From: Bacillota bacterium
GTDB lineage: Bacteria; Bacillota; Clostridia; Lachnospirales; Lachnospiraceae
Reading direction: 5' to 3'
Assembly: GCA_023434365.1 (NCBI GenBank)
Contig: JAEYSV010000052.1
Location: 1 to 36,307 of the forward strand
Length of the DNA: 36,307 bases
Part shown: positions 24,516 to 31,813 of the stretch, one piece after another
How the letters are laid out: each line of letters starts with the position of its first letter
How positions within the stretch are numbered: position 1 is the stretch's first letter
Program-made: the position numbers and the translations under genes
The notes under the pieces: generated by a model
Told to the model about the DNA's origin: nothing
What the model saw: the letters and a program-made list of their open reading frames with translations, nothing else
Database searches by the model: none

Positions 24516-24545
24516 TTGTTAATAACTTGTTTCATTTGTTATAAT
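24516..24545 (+). promoter_or_regulatory. candidate promoter of the MFS leader
   Basis: TTGTTA at 24516-24521 and TATAAT at 24540-24545 are separated by 18 bases, close to the sigma-A consensus. Transcription would begin near 24552 and give a leader of about 200 bases before the exporter gene. Confidence 0.65.
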
Positions 24546-24563
24546 AAGATACATATAGAAACT

Positions 24564-24617
24564 ACCTGGATTTACCAGGTTCGAGAGTGACGAGCAAGTA
24601 CACCAAGGGTGTACTTG
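24564..24617 (+). promoter_or_regulatory. two leader hairpins ahead of the leader peptide
   Basis: The first hairpin pairs ACCTGG (24564-24569) with CCAGGT (24575-24580) around a five-base loop. The second pairs CAAGTACACC (24595-24604) with GGTGTACTTG (24608-24617) around three bases. They lie between the promoter and the leader-peptide ribosome binding site and would be at the 5' end of the transcript, where they may protect or fold the leader. Confidence 0.6.
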
Positions 24618-24634
24618 AATAATAGGAGGAAAAA

Positions 24635-24673
24635 ATGATTCTTTGTATTGTTTTAGCTCCATGCAGAGTCTGA
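24635..24673 (+). CDS. 12-residue leader peptide of the MFS gene
   Basis: ATG 24635 follows an AGGAGG site by five bases and encodes MILCIVLAPCRV before TGA. Codons 8-12 overlap the left arm of a stem: CTCCATGC (24657-24664) can pair with GCGTGGAG (24685-24692). A ribosome paused late on this peptide would cover that arm. A short, well-initiated peptide upstream of a drug-exporter gene is the arrangement used by inducible antibiotic-resistance attenuators such as the erm leaders. The peptide itself matches none I can name. Confidence 0.65.
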   Translation: MILCIVLAPCRV

Positions 24674-24710
24674 CAGGACAGCTCGCGTGGAGGTTACATA
24701 GTCCTTTAGG

Positions 24711-24751
24711 CTTTGCGTTTATATGATTTCATTAAATATAAAGGAGCAAAG
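24711..24751 (+). promoter_or_regulatory. hairpin that can mask the MFS ribosome binding site
   Basis: CTTTGC (24711-24716) pairs with GCAAAG (24746-24751), and TTTAT (24718-24722) pairs with ATAAA (24738-24742). The exporter's AAAGGAG site lies within the right arm and its bulge, five or so bases before ATG 24757. Folding would limit ribosome access. Release on leader stalling is inferred from the layout, not shown. Confidence 0.5.
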
Positions 24752-24756
24752 TCATT

Positions 24757-26046
24757 ATGAATTCAATAAAAACAAGTCTTCATGACTTAAAATATTTTAT
24801 CATTTTATGGTTATCGCAATCATTTTCCTCATTAGGAAGTGCGATGACTAATTTCGCGTTAGTAATCTGGTCGTATCAAGAGTATGGCTCTGCGTTACAA
24901 ACGGCAGCAATCGCCATTTGTTCGTATGCACCTTATGTCATTATGAGCATCTTTGCCGGTGCGTTAAGTGACCGGTGGAATAAAAAAGTAACAATGCTGG
25001 TATGCGATAGTTTTGCAGCCATGTGTACGGTTATCATTCTGATACTTCTGCAAACCGGGTCATTAGAGATGTGGCACATCTACTGCTTAAATGCGCTGAA
25101 TGGTTTGATGAATACGATACAGCAACCATCCGCAGATGTTACGATAAGCTTACTGACACCGAAAAAGTATTATCAAAAAGTGAGTGGCATGAGATCATTT
25201 TCCAACTCGCTTACCAGTGTGCTGACACCGGTTTTTGCAACTGCCTTATTGTCTGCGCTTGGCATGAATGCGGTAATCTGGTTTGATTTATTTACTTTTA
25301 TCGTCGCATTTGTAAGTCTTTTATTATTTATCAAGATTCCTGAGATTAAGTATGATGAGGAAAAGAAGGAAAAACTGATTCAGTCTGCCAAAGCAGGGCT
25401 TAAGTACTTAAAAGATAATCGCGGAATCTTAGATTTGATTTTATTCTTGGCGGCAATTAACTTGATTGCCTCTATGTATAATGCAGCGTTTCCAGCCATG
25501 GTTTTATCAAGGGATAACGGCGGCGATGTCGCGCTTGGTATTGTGAACGCAGCAGTAGGAATTGCCACACTAGTTGGTAGCTTCATTGTTTCGATTCTGC
25601 CAACTCCGAAAAGTCGAGTTAAGGTGATTTGTAATGCATTATTATTTTCAATGAGTACAGAAAACTTCTTTCTTGCTTTTGGAGGATCTTTACCGTTATG
25701 GTGTATCGGTGCAGTTCTTGGGTGGATCTTCATTCCGGTGATGGGTGCTAATATGGATGTGCTGTTTCGTAACCACATTCCGATTGAAATGCAAGGAAGA
25801 GTGTATTCAGCAAGAAATACACTGCAGTTTTTCACTATTCCTATCGGCTATTTTCTAGGAGGACTCTTAGTGGATAAGGTATTTGAACCTTTTATGGAGT
25901 ATCAGAACTTTGGGTTATTAAATACTTTGTTTGGGACGGGGAAAGGCTCTGGAGCAGCTTTTTTATTTCTTTTTCTGGCCATCGCTGGTATCGTTGTTTG
26001 TTTGGTTTTTAGAAAAGACAAACACCTTCGGAGGTTGGAAGAGTAA
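24757..26046 (+). CDS. MFS multidrug/macrolide-type efflux transporter
   Basis: The 429-residue protein has about twelve hydrophobic segments. The loop between helices 2 and 3 reads GALSDRWNKKVTMLVCD (residues about 68-84), the MFS signature G-x-x-x-D-R-x-x-[RK]-[RK]. The first helix NFALVIWSYQEYGSALQT and the segment NALNGLMNTIQQPSADVTISLL are like the MefA/Cmr-type proton-driven exporters of the DHA3 group. It is predicted to pump a hydrophobic drug out of the cell. A structured leader with a short peptide lies upstream, so expression is probably induced by a ribosome-binding drug. Confidence 0.88.
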   Translation: MNSIKTSLHDLKYFIILWLSQSFSSLGSAMTNFALVIWSYQEYGSALQTAAIAICSYAPYVIMSIFAGALSDRWNKKVTMLVCDSFAAMCTVIILILLQTGSLEMWHIYCLNALNGLMNTIQQPSADVTISLLTPKKYYQKVSGMRSFSNSLTSVLTPVFATALLSALGMNAVIWFDLFTFIVAFVSLLLFIKIPEIKYDEEKKEKLIQSAKAGLKYLKDNRGILDLILFLAAINLIASMYNAAFPAMVLSRDNGGDVALGIVNAAVGIATLVGSFIVSILPTPKSRVKVICNALLFSMSTENFFLAFGGSLPLWCIGAVLGWIFIPVMGANMDVLFRNHIPIEMQGRVYSARNTLQFFTIPIGYFLGGLLVDKVFEPFMEYQNFGLLNTLFGTGKGSGAAFLFLFLAIAGIVVCLVFRKDKHLRRLEE

Positions 26047-26126
26047 ATTGGCATTCAGATAGTTATGAGTGAGGATAGTTTTGAAAAAGAAAATGATATA
26101 TGAACGAAGGAGGTCTGGTAAACTTA

Positions 26127-26804
26127 ATGGAACAGCAATTGGAGCTAATAGCAAAGTCATATGATAAAGCAATTGAGTTTGGTAAGCAGGGAATTGACTT
26201 GTACAAGGATTTACCAGAATATATCACCAATGACCCTGACTTTTCAAAATGGAGTAATGAAGAAGGGGGTAGTAGTTGCAATCATATCAAGGAGTATTTG
26301 GCGCCCCAGGCGAATATGAAGTTGATTGATCTAGGGTGTAGCCTGAATCTGATGTTTCGGGGGTATGATACATGGCCGTCTACCTATTATGGAATTGATA
26401 TTAGTAGCAAAACGATTGAGTTATTGCATCATTTTGTGGCAGAGAAGCAATTACCGATAGGCTCCTTAGTTTGTGGGAGTATACATGAAACTCCATATGA
26501 AGAGAGCTATTTTGACATTGCGGCATGTATCGGCATCTTAGAGTATTATGAGAAGGATTTTGTCAGAGCAGCGATTAAAGAAATGCATCGTATCATAAAA
26601 CCGGGCGGCAAATTAGTTCTAGATATTCCAAATATCGGTGACCCAACCTGTCGGATTATGATGTTAATTGAGGAGCATTTGGAGAGACCTGACCGATTTG
26701 ATATGTTGTATCCGGAGTTTGAGGAAATGATAAAAGACTACTTTGGAATCGAAAAGGTCATTGAAGGAGCGATGATGCAATATTTCTTGATATGTAAGAA
26801 ATGA
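26127..26804 (+). CDS. class I SAM-dependent methyltransferase
   Basis: The 225-residue protein has LIDLGCSLNLMF as motif I, then YYGIDISSKTIELL, ETPYEESYFDIAACIGILEYYE, and MHRIIKPGGKLVLDIPNIG. The glycine-rich loop is degenerate (GCSLNL instead of GxGxG) but the rest fits a class I methyltransferase. The acceptor is unknown. The start is uncertain: AAGGAGG at 26105-26111 lies 15 bases before ATG 26127, while ATG 26100 has only a weak site. The next gene starts 13 bases after its stop, suggesting an operon. Confidence 0.82.
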   Translation: MEQQLELIAKSYDKAIEFGKQGIDLYKDLPEYITNDPDFSKWSNEEGGSSCNHIKEYLAPQANMKLIDLGCSLNLMFRGYDTWPSTYYGIDISSKTIELLHHFVAEKQLPIGSLVCGSIHETPYEESYFDIAACIGILEYYEKDFVRAAIKEMHRIIKPGGKLVLDIPNIGDPTCRIMMLIEEHLERPDRFDMLYPEFEEMIKDYFGIEKVIEGAMMQYFLICKK

Positions 26805-26817
26805 TACGGAGGAGCTT

Positions 26818-27192
26818 ATGAGAAAACGAGAGGAAATCATAAAACAGTATTTTGCTACATGGCTAACTAAGGATGTTACTCCGTTACACGAAATTATGTC
26901 AGAAAATATTATTTATTGTGAGTGTTATGGACCTGAATATCATGGTTTACAGCAGGTCATTCGTTGGTTTGTTGACTGGAATCAGTGTGGAGTGGTCCTA
27001 CAATGGGAGATCAAACAGTTTATCCATCAAGATAGTGTCACTGTGGTTGAATGGTATTTTGAATGCGATTACGAAGGCAATATTGATGGATTTGATGGAG
27101 TGTCTCTTGTTACGTTTGATGACAGTAATAAAATGTGTAGTATCAAGGAATTTCAATCAAAAGCGGAGCATTATTTTCCGTATGGTGAATAG
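26818..27192 (+). CDS. NTF2/SnoaL-like protein
   Basis: The 124-residue protein has the short cone-shaped NTF2-like pattern: an N-terminal helix REEIIKQYFATWLTKDVTPL, then IMSENIIYCECYGPEYHGLQQVIRWFVDW, a strand VLQWEIKQFIHQDSVTVVEWYFECDY and VSLVTFDDSNKMCSIKEFQS. Proteins of this fold are often isomerases, dehydratases or carriers acting on small molecules. A GGAGGAG site precedes ATG 26818. It is probably transcribed with the upstream methyltransferase. Confidence 0.82.
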   Translation: MRKREEIIKQYFATWLTKDVTPLHEIMSENIIYCECYGPEYHGLQQVIRWFVDWNQCGVVLQWEIKQFIHQDSVTVVEWYFECDYEGNIDGFDGVSLVTFDDSNKMCSIKEFQSKAEHYFPYGE

Positions 27193-27201
27193 CTAGTAAT
27201 A

Positions 27202-27257
27202 AGAGCCTGTAAATACCGGTCAGACTGAAAAAGTCAGCTAGGTATTTTACAGGCTCT
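27202..27257. repeat. imperfect palindrome with GAGCCTGTAAA ends, possible IS-end MITE
   Basis: AGAGCCTGTAAATACC (27202-27217) is matched by GGTATTTTACAGGCTCT (27241-27257) with a one-base bulge. An inner GACT/AGTC stem lies between. The ends resemble the GAG-x-CTGTAAA terminal repeats of IS256-type elements. No T-run follows on either strand, so a terminator is less likely than two back-to-back IS ends or a miniature element. It sits between the NTF2-like and AAC(3)-PHP genes. Confidence 0.5.
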
Positions 27258-27299
27258 AAAAAAAGTATAGTTTCCAACCCAGGAGTAGGAGGGAATTCA

Positions 27300-28847
27300 A
27301 TGAAGGAGTTATCAAGAGAAGAGATTATAGCTGGACTATATCAACTTGGAGTTAAAAATGGAATGGATATTGCAGTACATAGCTCATTAAGCAGCCTTGG
27401 ATATGTAACGGGAGGTGCAGTCACTGTAATAGAAGCCTTAAAAGAAGTTGTAGGCATGGAGGGAAGTATCTTTATGCCAGCCTTACGGTTAAGTCCTGAA
27501 TTACCACTAGATGAGATTGATAGAAAAAATGGTCTACTTCGAAAAATTAGAATCTTATCAGAGGATGAGCCAAGAAGTGCAATGGGACTCATAGCAGATA
27601 CTTTTCGATTAATGCCAGATACAATAGTTGGAGAAGGTGTTTTTGCAGCTTCAGCGTGGGGAAAGCAAGCGAAGGAAGTAACGAATATGTTTCAGTATTT
27701 AATAGAGCATGGTGGGAAAGCGGTGATGATTGGCGTTGATATATACAGGCTGACTGCCATGCATCATGTCGAAGAATACCTACCTGCAGAGATATCCGAG
27801 ATAATCAAGTCACCAAGATTGAAGGATTTATATGACCCTGATCAGTGGTTTGTGGAAGATGGCGAAGCACCTGTCCCGGGATGGTATACGATCCAAGAGA
27901 TGGCTTATGAAAAAGGATATATAAAGGATGGAATGATTGGGAATGCCAAGTGTATGCTTATGGATATTCCCAATGTAGTTGGTTTATACAAAGAGGAGTT
28001 AATAAATAATCCATATAAGCTTTATGGAGTAACGCCGTATGTAGATTTGCATATTCACTCTTTCTATTCGGATGGTACGATGTCACCAGAAGAAATACTG
28101 AAAGAGGCAATTGATAAAAATGTGGGAGTAATAGCAATCACTGACCATGATGTGCTTGAAGGCTCAAGACAGCTAATGGAGCTTTGTAAAAATTCATCTG
28201 TTCATTGTATCCCAGGAGTGGAACTCGATGCCATACAAGACGGGATAAACTATCATATACTTGGCTATGGAGTTGATTTAAATGATAAGCTATTTGTTGA
28301 AAGAGTAGCCAATAACAAGCAGCTACTACTTGAGGTAAATGTGAAGCTAATTGAAAAAATGGAAGCAGATTATGACAATATATCACTAGAGGATTATCAC
28401 GCATTCGAGTATAACGAAACGTTAGGTGGTTGGAAATCCTTACATTATTTTGTCCATAAAGGATTATCTAAACAGTTGCTAGATGGGTTTTATTATTATG
28501 ATAAATATAATCACACGCATGCTAGTGTTCCCTTTCCAGATATTAAAACACTTTGCGATTGGATTCATGAAGCCAAAGGAAAAGCAGTCTTAGCTCATCC
28601 AGGAAAAGTAATTAACACAGCAGACTTGGAAGTCTTTCAAAATACCCTGCTACAATTAGTTGAGTCAGGAATTGATGGAATCGAGTGCTATTATCCTGCT
28701 CATTCAGAGGAAGTAACTTCAATCTGCCTAAACATCTGTAAGCAAAAGGGTCTCATGATTACAAGTGGCTCGGACTGTCATGGAACATTTCAAAAAACGA
28801 GTATCGGGCAGACACAGACGAGAATAGAAGAGGTTAATCTGGGATAG
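27300..28847 (+). CDS. fusion of AAC(3)-type acetyltransferase and PHP metal-hydrolase domain
   Basis: The 515-residue protein has two parts. Residues 1-245 match the aminoglycoside 3-N-acetyltransferase family: DIAVHSSLSSLGYVTGGA at 23-40, SAWGKQA at 118-124 and MIGVDIYRLTAMHHVEE at 143-159 with the family histidine-glutamate. Residues 246-515 form a PHP domain: YVDLHIHSFYSDGT (His251, His253), TDHD (281-284), PGVELD (305-310), YHILGY, LAHPGK (His433) and SGSDCHG (Asp492, His494). PHP domains hydrolyse phosphoesters with two or three metals. Both sites look complete. AAC(3) domains are normally stand-alone, so the protein may acetylate an amino sugar or phosphate ester and also hydrolyse a phosphate. 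Substrate unknown. Confidence 0.88.
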   Translation: MKELSREEIIAGLYQLGVKNGMDIAVHSSLSSLGYVTGGAVTVIEALKEVVGMEGSIFMPALRLSPELPLDEIDRKNGLLRKIRILSEDEPRSAMGLIADTFRLMPDTIVGEGVFAASAWGKQAKEVTNMFQYLIEHGGKAVMIGVDIYRLTAMHHVEEYLPAEISEIIKSPRLKDLYDPDQWFVEDGEAPVPGWYTIQEMAYEKGYIKDGMIGNAKCMLMDIPNVVGLYKEELINNPYKLYGVTPYVDLHIHSFYSDGTMSPEEILKEAIDKNVGVIAITDHDVLEGSRQLMELCKNSSVHCIPGVELDAIQDGINYHILGYGVDLNDKLFVERVANNKQLLLEVNVKLIEKMEADYDNISLEDYHAFEYNETLGGWKSLHYFVHKGLSKQLLDGFYYYDKYNHTHASVPFPDIKTLCDWIHEAKGKAVLAHPGKVINTADLEVFQNTLLQLVESGIDGIECYYPAHSEEVTSICLNICKQKGLMITSGSDCHGTFQKTSIGQTQTRIEEVNLG

Positions 28848-28861
28848 ATACAGTGAAGTAT

Positions 28862-28892
28862 TTGCCATAACTTGGATGCTTTGTGTTATAAT
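28862..28892 (+). promoter_or_regulatory. candidate promoter reading into the repeat tract
   Basis: TTGCCA at 28862-28867 and TATAAT at 28887-28892 are separated by 19 bases. The spacing is slightly long but the -10 is consensus. Transcripts would start near 28899 and run through the purine-rich repeat toward the DUF1648 and CPBP genes. Confidence 0.45.
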
Positions 28893-28900
28893 TAGAATTA

Positions 28901-29150
28901 AGTGAAGAACTAAGAGGATGAAAAGATAGTGAAGAACGAAGAGGATGAAAAGATAGTGAAGAACTAAGAGTGAAGAGTGAAGAGTGCCAAAAAGATAATG
29001 AAGAACGAAGAGTGAAGAGCCTTTAAGAGCAGTGAAGAACTAAGAGCCTTATAAAAGCAGTGAAGAACGAAGAGTGAAGAGCCTTTAAGAGCAGTGAAGA
29101 ACTAAGAGTGAAGAGTGAAGAGTGCCAAAAAGATAATGAAGAACTAAGAG
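28901..29150 (+). repeat. nested purine-rich tandem repeat
   Basis: Eight copies of a 16-base core, [A/G]TGAAGAAC[T/G]AAGAG preceded by A, begin at 28901, 28928, 28955, 28997, 29031, 29059, 29093 and 29135. Spacings are 27, 27, 42, 34, 28, 34 and 42. The segment from 28955 recurs from 29093 (138 bases later), and that at 28997 recurs at 29059, so larger blocks were duplicated. The + strand is almost free of C apart from GCC blocks and all frames have stops, so it does not encode protein. It may affect RNA structure, R-loop formation or recombination, or be a variable-length spacer. Confidence 0.85.
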
Positions 29151-29228
29151 CCTTAAACGATAGTGAGCAGCGCAAAGTTTTTCGGCTAATGAGCAGAGAC
29201 ATATAAATAGATACCATGGAGGAGCTTT

Positions 29229-29693
29229 ATGAAACTAAAAAAGAGTAAATATAATATTTTTGTTGAAGCAGTATGCTTAGTTTTATTAGTAGGAATTGTT
29301 CTATATTTGTTTGTAAACTGGAATACGATATCCGATCAGATTCCGGGTCATTATAATGCGGCAGGCGAGATTGATAGAGTTGGAGACAAAGTAGAACTAG
29401 TGATGCTTCCTATTGTTAGCTGGCTGATGTATATTGGCTTTACAATCATTGAACATTTTCCACAGATATGGAACACTGGGGTTACCGTGACTGAGGAAAA
29501 TAGAGAACGTGTTTACCGAATAGCAAAAAACATGTTGAGTACATTTAAGTTATTACTGGTAGTCGATTTTGTGTATTTAGCATTCAATTCTTCCAAGGCA
29601 ACACCATTACCAGTATGGTTTCTTCCTGTATTTTTAGGTGCGATATTTGGTTCGCTTATATTCTTTATCGTCAAATTAGTGAAAGCGAGGTAG
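29229..29693 (+). CDS. DUF1648-domain membrane protein
   Basis: The 154-residue protein has an N-terminal helix (VEAVCLVLLVGIVLYLFV) followed by NWNTISDQIPGHYNAAGEIDRVGDK, the DUF1648 pattern of W-x-x-I-P-x-H-x-N-x-x-G. Two more hydrophobic segments lie near 50-70 and 95-150. DUF1648 proteins include SdpI-type immunity and signalling membrane proteins, but many are of unknown role. GGAGG precedes ATG 29229. It overlaps no gene, but the CPBP gene starts two bases after its stop, so they are likely cotranslated. Confidence 0.8.
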   Translation: MKLKKSKYNIFVEAVCLVLLVGIVLYLFVNWNTISDQIPGHYNAAGEIDRVGDKVELVMLPIVSWLMYIGFTIIEHFPQIWNTGVTVTEENRERVYRIAKNMLSTFKLLLVVDFVYLAFNSSKATPLPVWFLPVFLGAIFGSLIFFIVKLVKAR

Positions 29694-29695
29694 AG

Positions 29696-30385
29696 ATGAA
29701 TAGATTGGGGAATCAGAAATATCAGCAGTATACGAAAAATGATGGCATCCTTGCTTTGCTACTTTTCGGGGTTTTTATCATACTATATTCCATACTGGCG
29801 ATACTAGAAATTAATATAAAAGTAATAAAAGACAATATTGTAATAGTTGGATGTATATTGAATGGACTGCTGATTCTAGGCACAATGTTGTTCATTAAAA
29901 TTAGAAAGCAAGGTCTAGATAGCATAGGACTATACAATGGGAATTGGAAGAAAAGTTGTTTGCTTGGTATGATACTTGGACTGGTTTTGTTTTTTAACAA
30001 TTGCGGAATTTATTTGCTGCAGGGTAAAAAAATGATTGAAATACATAAAGTATTTGTTTATGTGATTTACTTTTTTCTAGTGTCATTAAGTGAAGAAATG
30101 GCATTTAGAGGATATATGAATACCAGAATATCTGGAATCATAAAAAAACAATGGGTTGCAACAATTGTCGTAGGCTTATTATTTACCATTATGCATTTTC
30201 CTTATCGAATGATCGCATATGGAATGTCATTTAGCGAATTAACAATAGATAATATGTTTTGGTTAATTGACTTGTTTATTACGCACATTGTGCTGAGTTT
30301 TATATATTTGAAAACGAAGTCCTTATACGGAGCAGTCATTCCACACTGGATATCCAATCTGGCTAACACTATAGTAATAAAATAG
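29696..30385 (+). CDS. CPBP family intramembrane metalloprotease
   Basis: The 229-residue multi-pass protein carries the CPBP/Abi motifs: SEEMAFRGYMNTR with Glu133, Glu134 and Arg138, then TIMHFPYR with His167, and a late PHWISN with His217. These form the intramembrane active site of CAAX-processing and bacteriocin-immunity proteases. The start at 29696 uses the preceding GCGAGGTAG; the frame also extends to 29615 within the previous gene but lacks a site there. Coupling to DUF1648 suggests a role in maturing or defending against a peptide. Confidence 0.85.
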   Translation: MNRLGNQKYQQYTKNDGILALLLFGVFIILYSILAILEINIKVIKDNIVIVGCILNGLLILGTMLFIKIRKQGLDSIGLYNGNWKKSCLLGMILGLVLFFNNCGIYLLQGKKMIEIHKVFVYVIYFFLVSLSEEMAFRGYMNTRISGIIKKQWVATIVVGLLFTIMHFPYRMIAYGMSFSELTIDNMFWLIDLFITHIVLSFIYLKTKSLYGAVIPHWISNLANTIVIK

Positions 30386-30422
30386 TAATTACTTAGGTAA
30401 TAGGATAGGGAGTGAGAAGTAG

Positions 30423-30902
30423 ATGAGTTTAGTAGTTATTAAAACGGAAAGACTTAATATCGTTTCACGTAGTATTGCTGAACTTAGTAGCTTACTTGAA
30501 CAAGAAACAGATCCGGAAATGAAACATGCCTACAGTGAGATGATAGAAACAATGCGAAAACTCCCTGGGAAAGAAGAGTGGGGATGTGACTGGGCAATCA
30601 ATCTGATTTCAGGAGTTACGATTGGTGGGGTTTGCTTTAAAGGTGCTCCAGATGCAGAAGGAATTGTAGAGATTGGCTATGGCATAGACGAAGCGTATCA
30701 ACAAAAAGGATACGCAACCGAAGCAGTAAGTGGCATCGTAAAATGGGCGTTTGAACATAATGATGTGAAGTGCGTTGTCGCACAGACTGATATACATAAT
30801 GAGATATCACAGAAGGTGTTGGTACAAAACGGATTTATTCAGGACGGATATGGAGTAGAAGGGCCGCTTTTCACCAGAAAAAAACATGAAAAGGAAGAGT
30901 AA
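30423..30902 (+). CDS. GNAT family N-acetyltransferase (RimJ/RimL-like)
   Basis: The 159-residue protein has VIKTERLNIVSRSIAEL, then NLISGVTIGGVCFKG, GIVEIGYGIDEAYQQKGYATEAVSGIV with the acetyl-CoA loop QQKGYATEAV, and VVAQTDIHNEISQKVLVQNGF. This order is that of RimJ/RimL-type GNATs that acetylate alpha- or side-chain amines. GGGAGTG precedes ATG 30423. The next gene, an FMN-reductase pseudogene, starts one base after its stop. Confidence 0.87.
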   Translation: MSLVVIKTERLNIVSRSIAELSSLLEQETDPEMKHAYSEMIETMRKLPGKEEWGCDWAINLISGVTIGGVCFKGAPDAEGIVEIGYGIDEAYQQKGYATEAVSGIVKWAFEHNDVKCVVAQTDIHNEISQKVLVQNGFIQDGYGVEGPLFTRKKHEKEE

Positions 30903-30903
30903 A

Positions 30904-31420
30904 ATGAAGTATTTGATTATCAATGGAAGTCCTCATAAGGGGAATACGTGGAAACTCGCCGAGATGGTAAAGACGAATCTGCTTAATCAGGACATAAATA
31001 CGGAATTTAACGAAATACATATGGCCCAATTACAACTGCCTTTTTGTGTAGGTTGCAGTAATTGTTTTAGACTGGGTGGAGAAACATGCCCACATGATGA
31101 CAAGATGTCTGTTGTGATAAAGGTCGGCAATGTTTCAGAAGGAGGTTGCGTCGAAGCAATTACACAGTCCATCGATTCTGCAACTTATCCCATATAATAT
31201 TTTTAGAGGCATGTCGTTAGCCTATACGAAAGGAAGTCAATACGAAACAGAGGATGGAAGACATTGGACAACGGAGGAACGAAAGAAAAAGGTGTATGAC
31301 CCATCCGTCCGAGTATCATTTTACAAAAAGCCATTCGGACAATTGTTTTATATGATTGGTAAAAGGGCAGGTAAAATGAAACGAATGGAAGTATCCTATA
31401 AAAATAATGAGGGAATGTAA
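30904..31420 (+). pseudogene. NADPH-dependent FMN reductase-like gene with internal deletion
   Basis: The first 75 codons from ATG 30904 read as a flavodoxin-fold NAD(P)H:FMN reductase: YLIINGSPHKGNTWKLAE (FMN-phosphate loop), PFCVGCSNCFRLGGETCPHDDKM. The frame then degrades and ends at 31195-31197. From about 31160, in another frame, LHSPSILQLIPYNIFRGMSL and a basic C-terminal segment to TGA-adjacent TAA at 31418-31420 match the C-terminus of the same family. About 90 central residues, including the flavin ring-binding part, are missing. The protein cannot work as a reductase. Confidence 0.75.
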
Positions 31421-31423
31421 TGA

Positions 31424-31813
31424 CAGTATACAGGACAGATTAGAAAGAATAGGTGGCTTCTAGGTTCCTTGTTCCTGATTCTTTTAGCAACACGAGTGTG
31501 GTTTTGGAATCATGATATGGGTAGCGGAATAATATGGGATATTGAATATGTAATCTATTCATGGGTAGGAATTTTGTTTTTGTTAGGGTTTACAAAACGC
31601 TTTTGGAATAAAACGAATAAGGTGTGTAAGTATTTTTCCAAAGCGTCTTTTTCATTGTATTATTTACATCAATCAATCTTGATTGCTGTGGCGTATTTTG
31701 TGGTAAGGAGAGTGGATTCGACTTGGGTTCAATTTCTGCTTATTAAGACAGTAAGCTTTGGTTTTAGTTTGGGATGTTATGAATTTATAGAAGATTTAAA
31801 AGTGAGGGATTCA
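31424..31813 (+). pseudogene. C-terminal tail of an acyltransferase 3-type membrane protein
   Basis: The frame opens right after a TGA at 31421-31423 and encodes hydrophobic helices: WLLGSLFLILLATRVWFW, YVIYSWVGILFLLGFTKRFW, and SKASFSLYYLHQSILIAVAY near 31650-31700. SKASFSLYYLHQ matches the conserved helix of acyltransferase 3 (OafA/WecH-type) proteins near their C-terminus. The N-terminal seven or so helices and the catalytic His are absent, and there is no start codon with a ribosome binding site. It reads in frame into the following gene, but is a dead remnant. Confidence 0.7.

Larger units (their letters stand above)
28848..29228 (+). other. 380-bp gap dominated by a purine-rich repeat
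   Basis: No gene is supported in either strand. A minus-strand frame through the repeat gives only serine/leucine/phenylalanine-rich sequence and lacks a ribosome binding site. After the repeat, 29151-29228 holds a leader to the next gene with GGAGG just before ATG 29229. Confidence 0.6.

Noticed and set aside
27202..27257. Rho-independent terminator
   Set aside because: The hairpin is long, but no T-run follows on either strand, and it has IS-end-like termini.
28901..29150. CRISPR array
   Set aside because: Repeat cores are 16 bases and spacers are themselves repeated and purine-rich, spacing is irregular and no cas gene is present.
29023..29217. Minus-strand gene through the repeat tract
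   Set aside because: The product is a low-complexity Ser/Leu/Phe sequence caused by the repeat, with no ribosome binding site.
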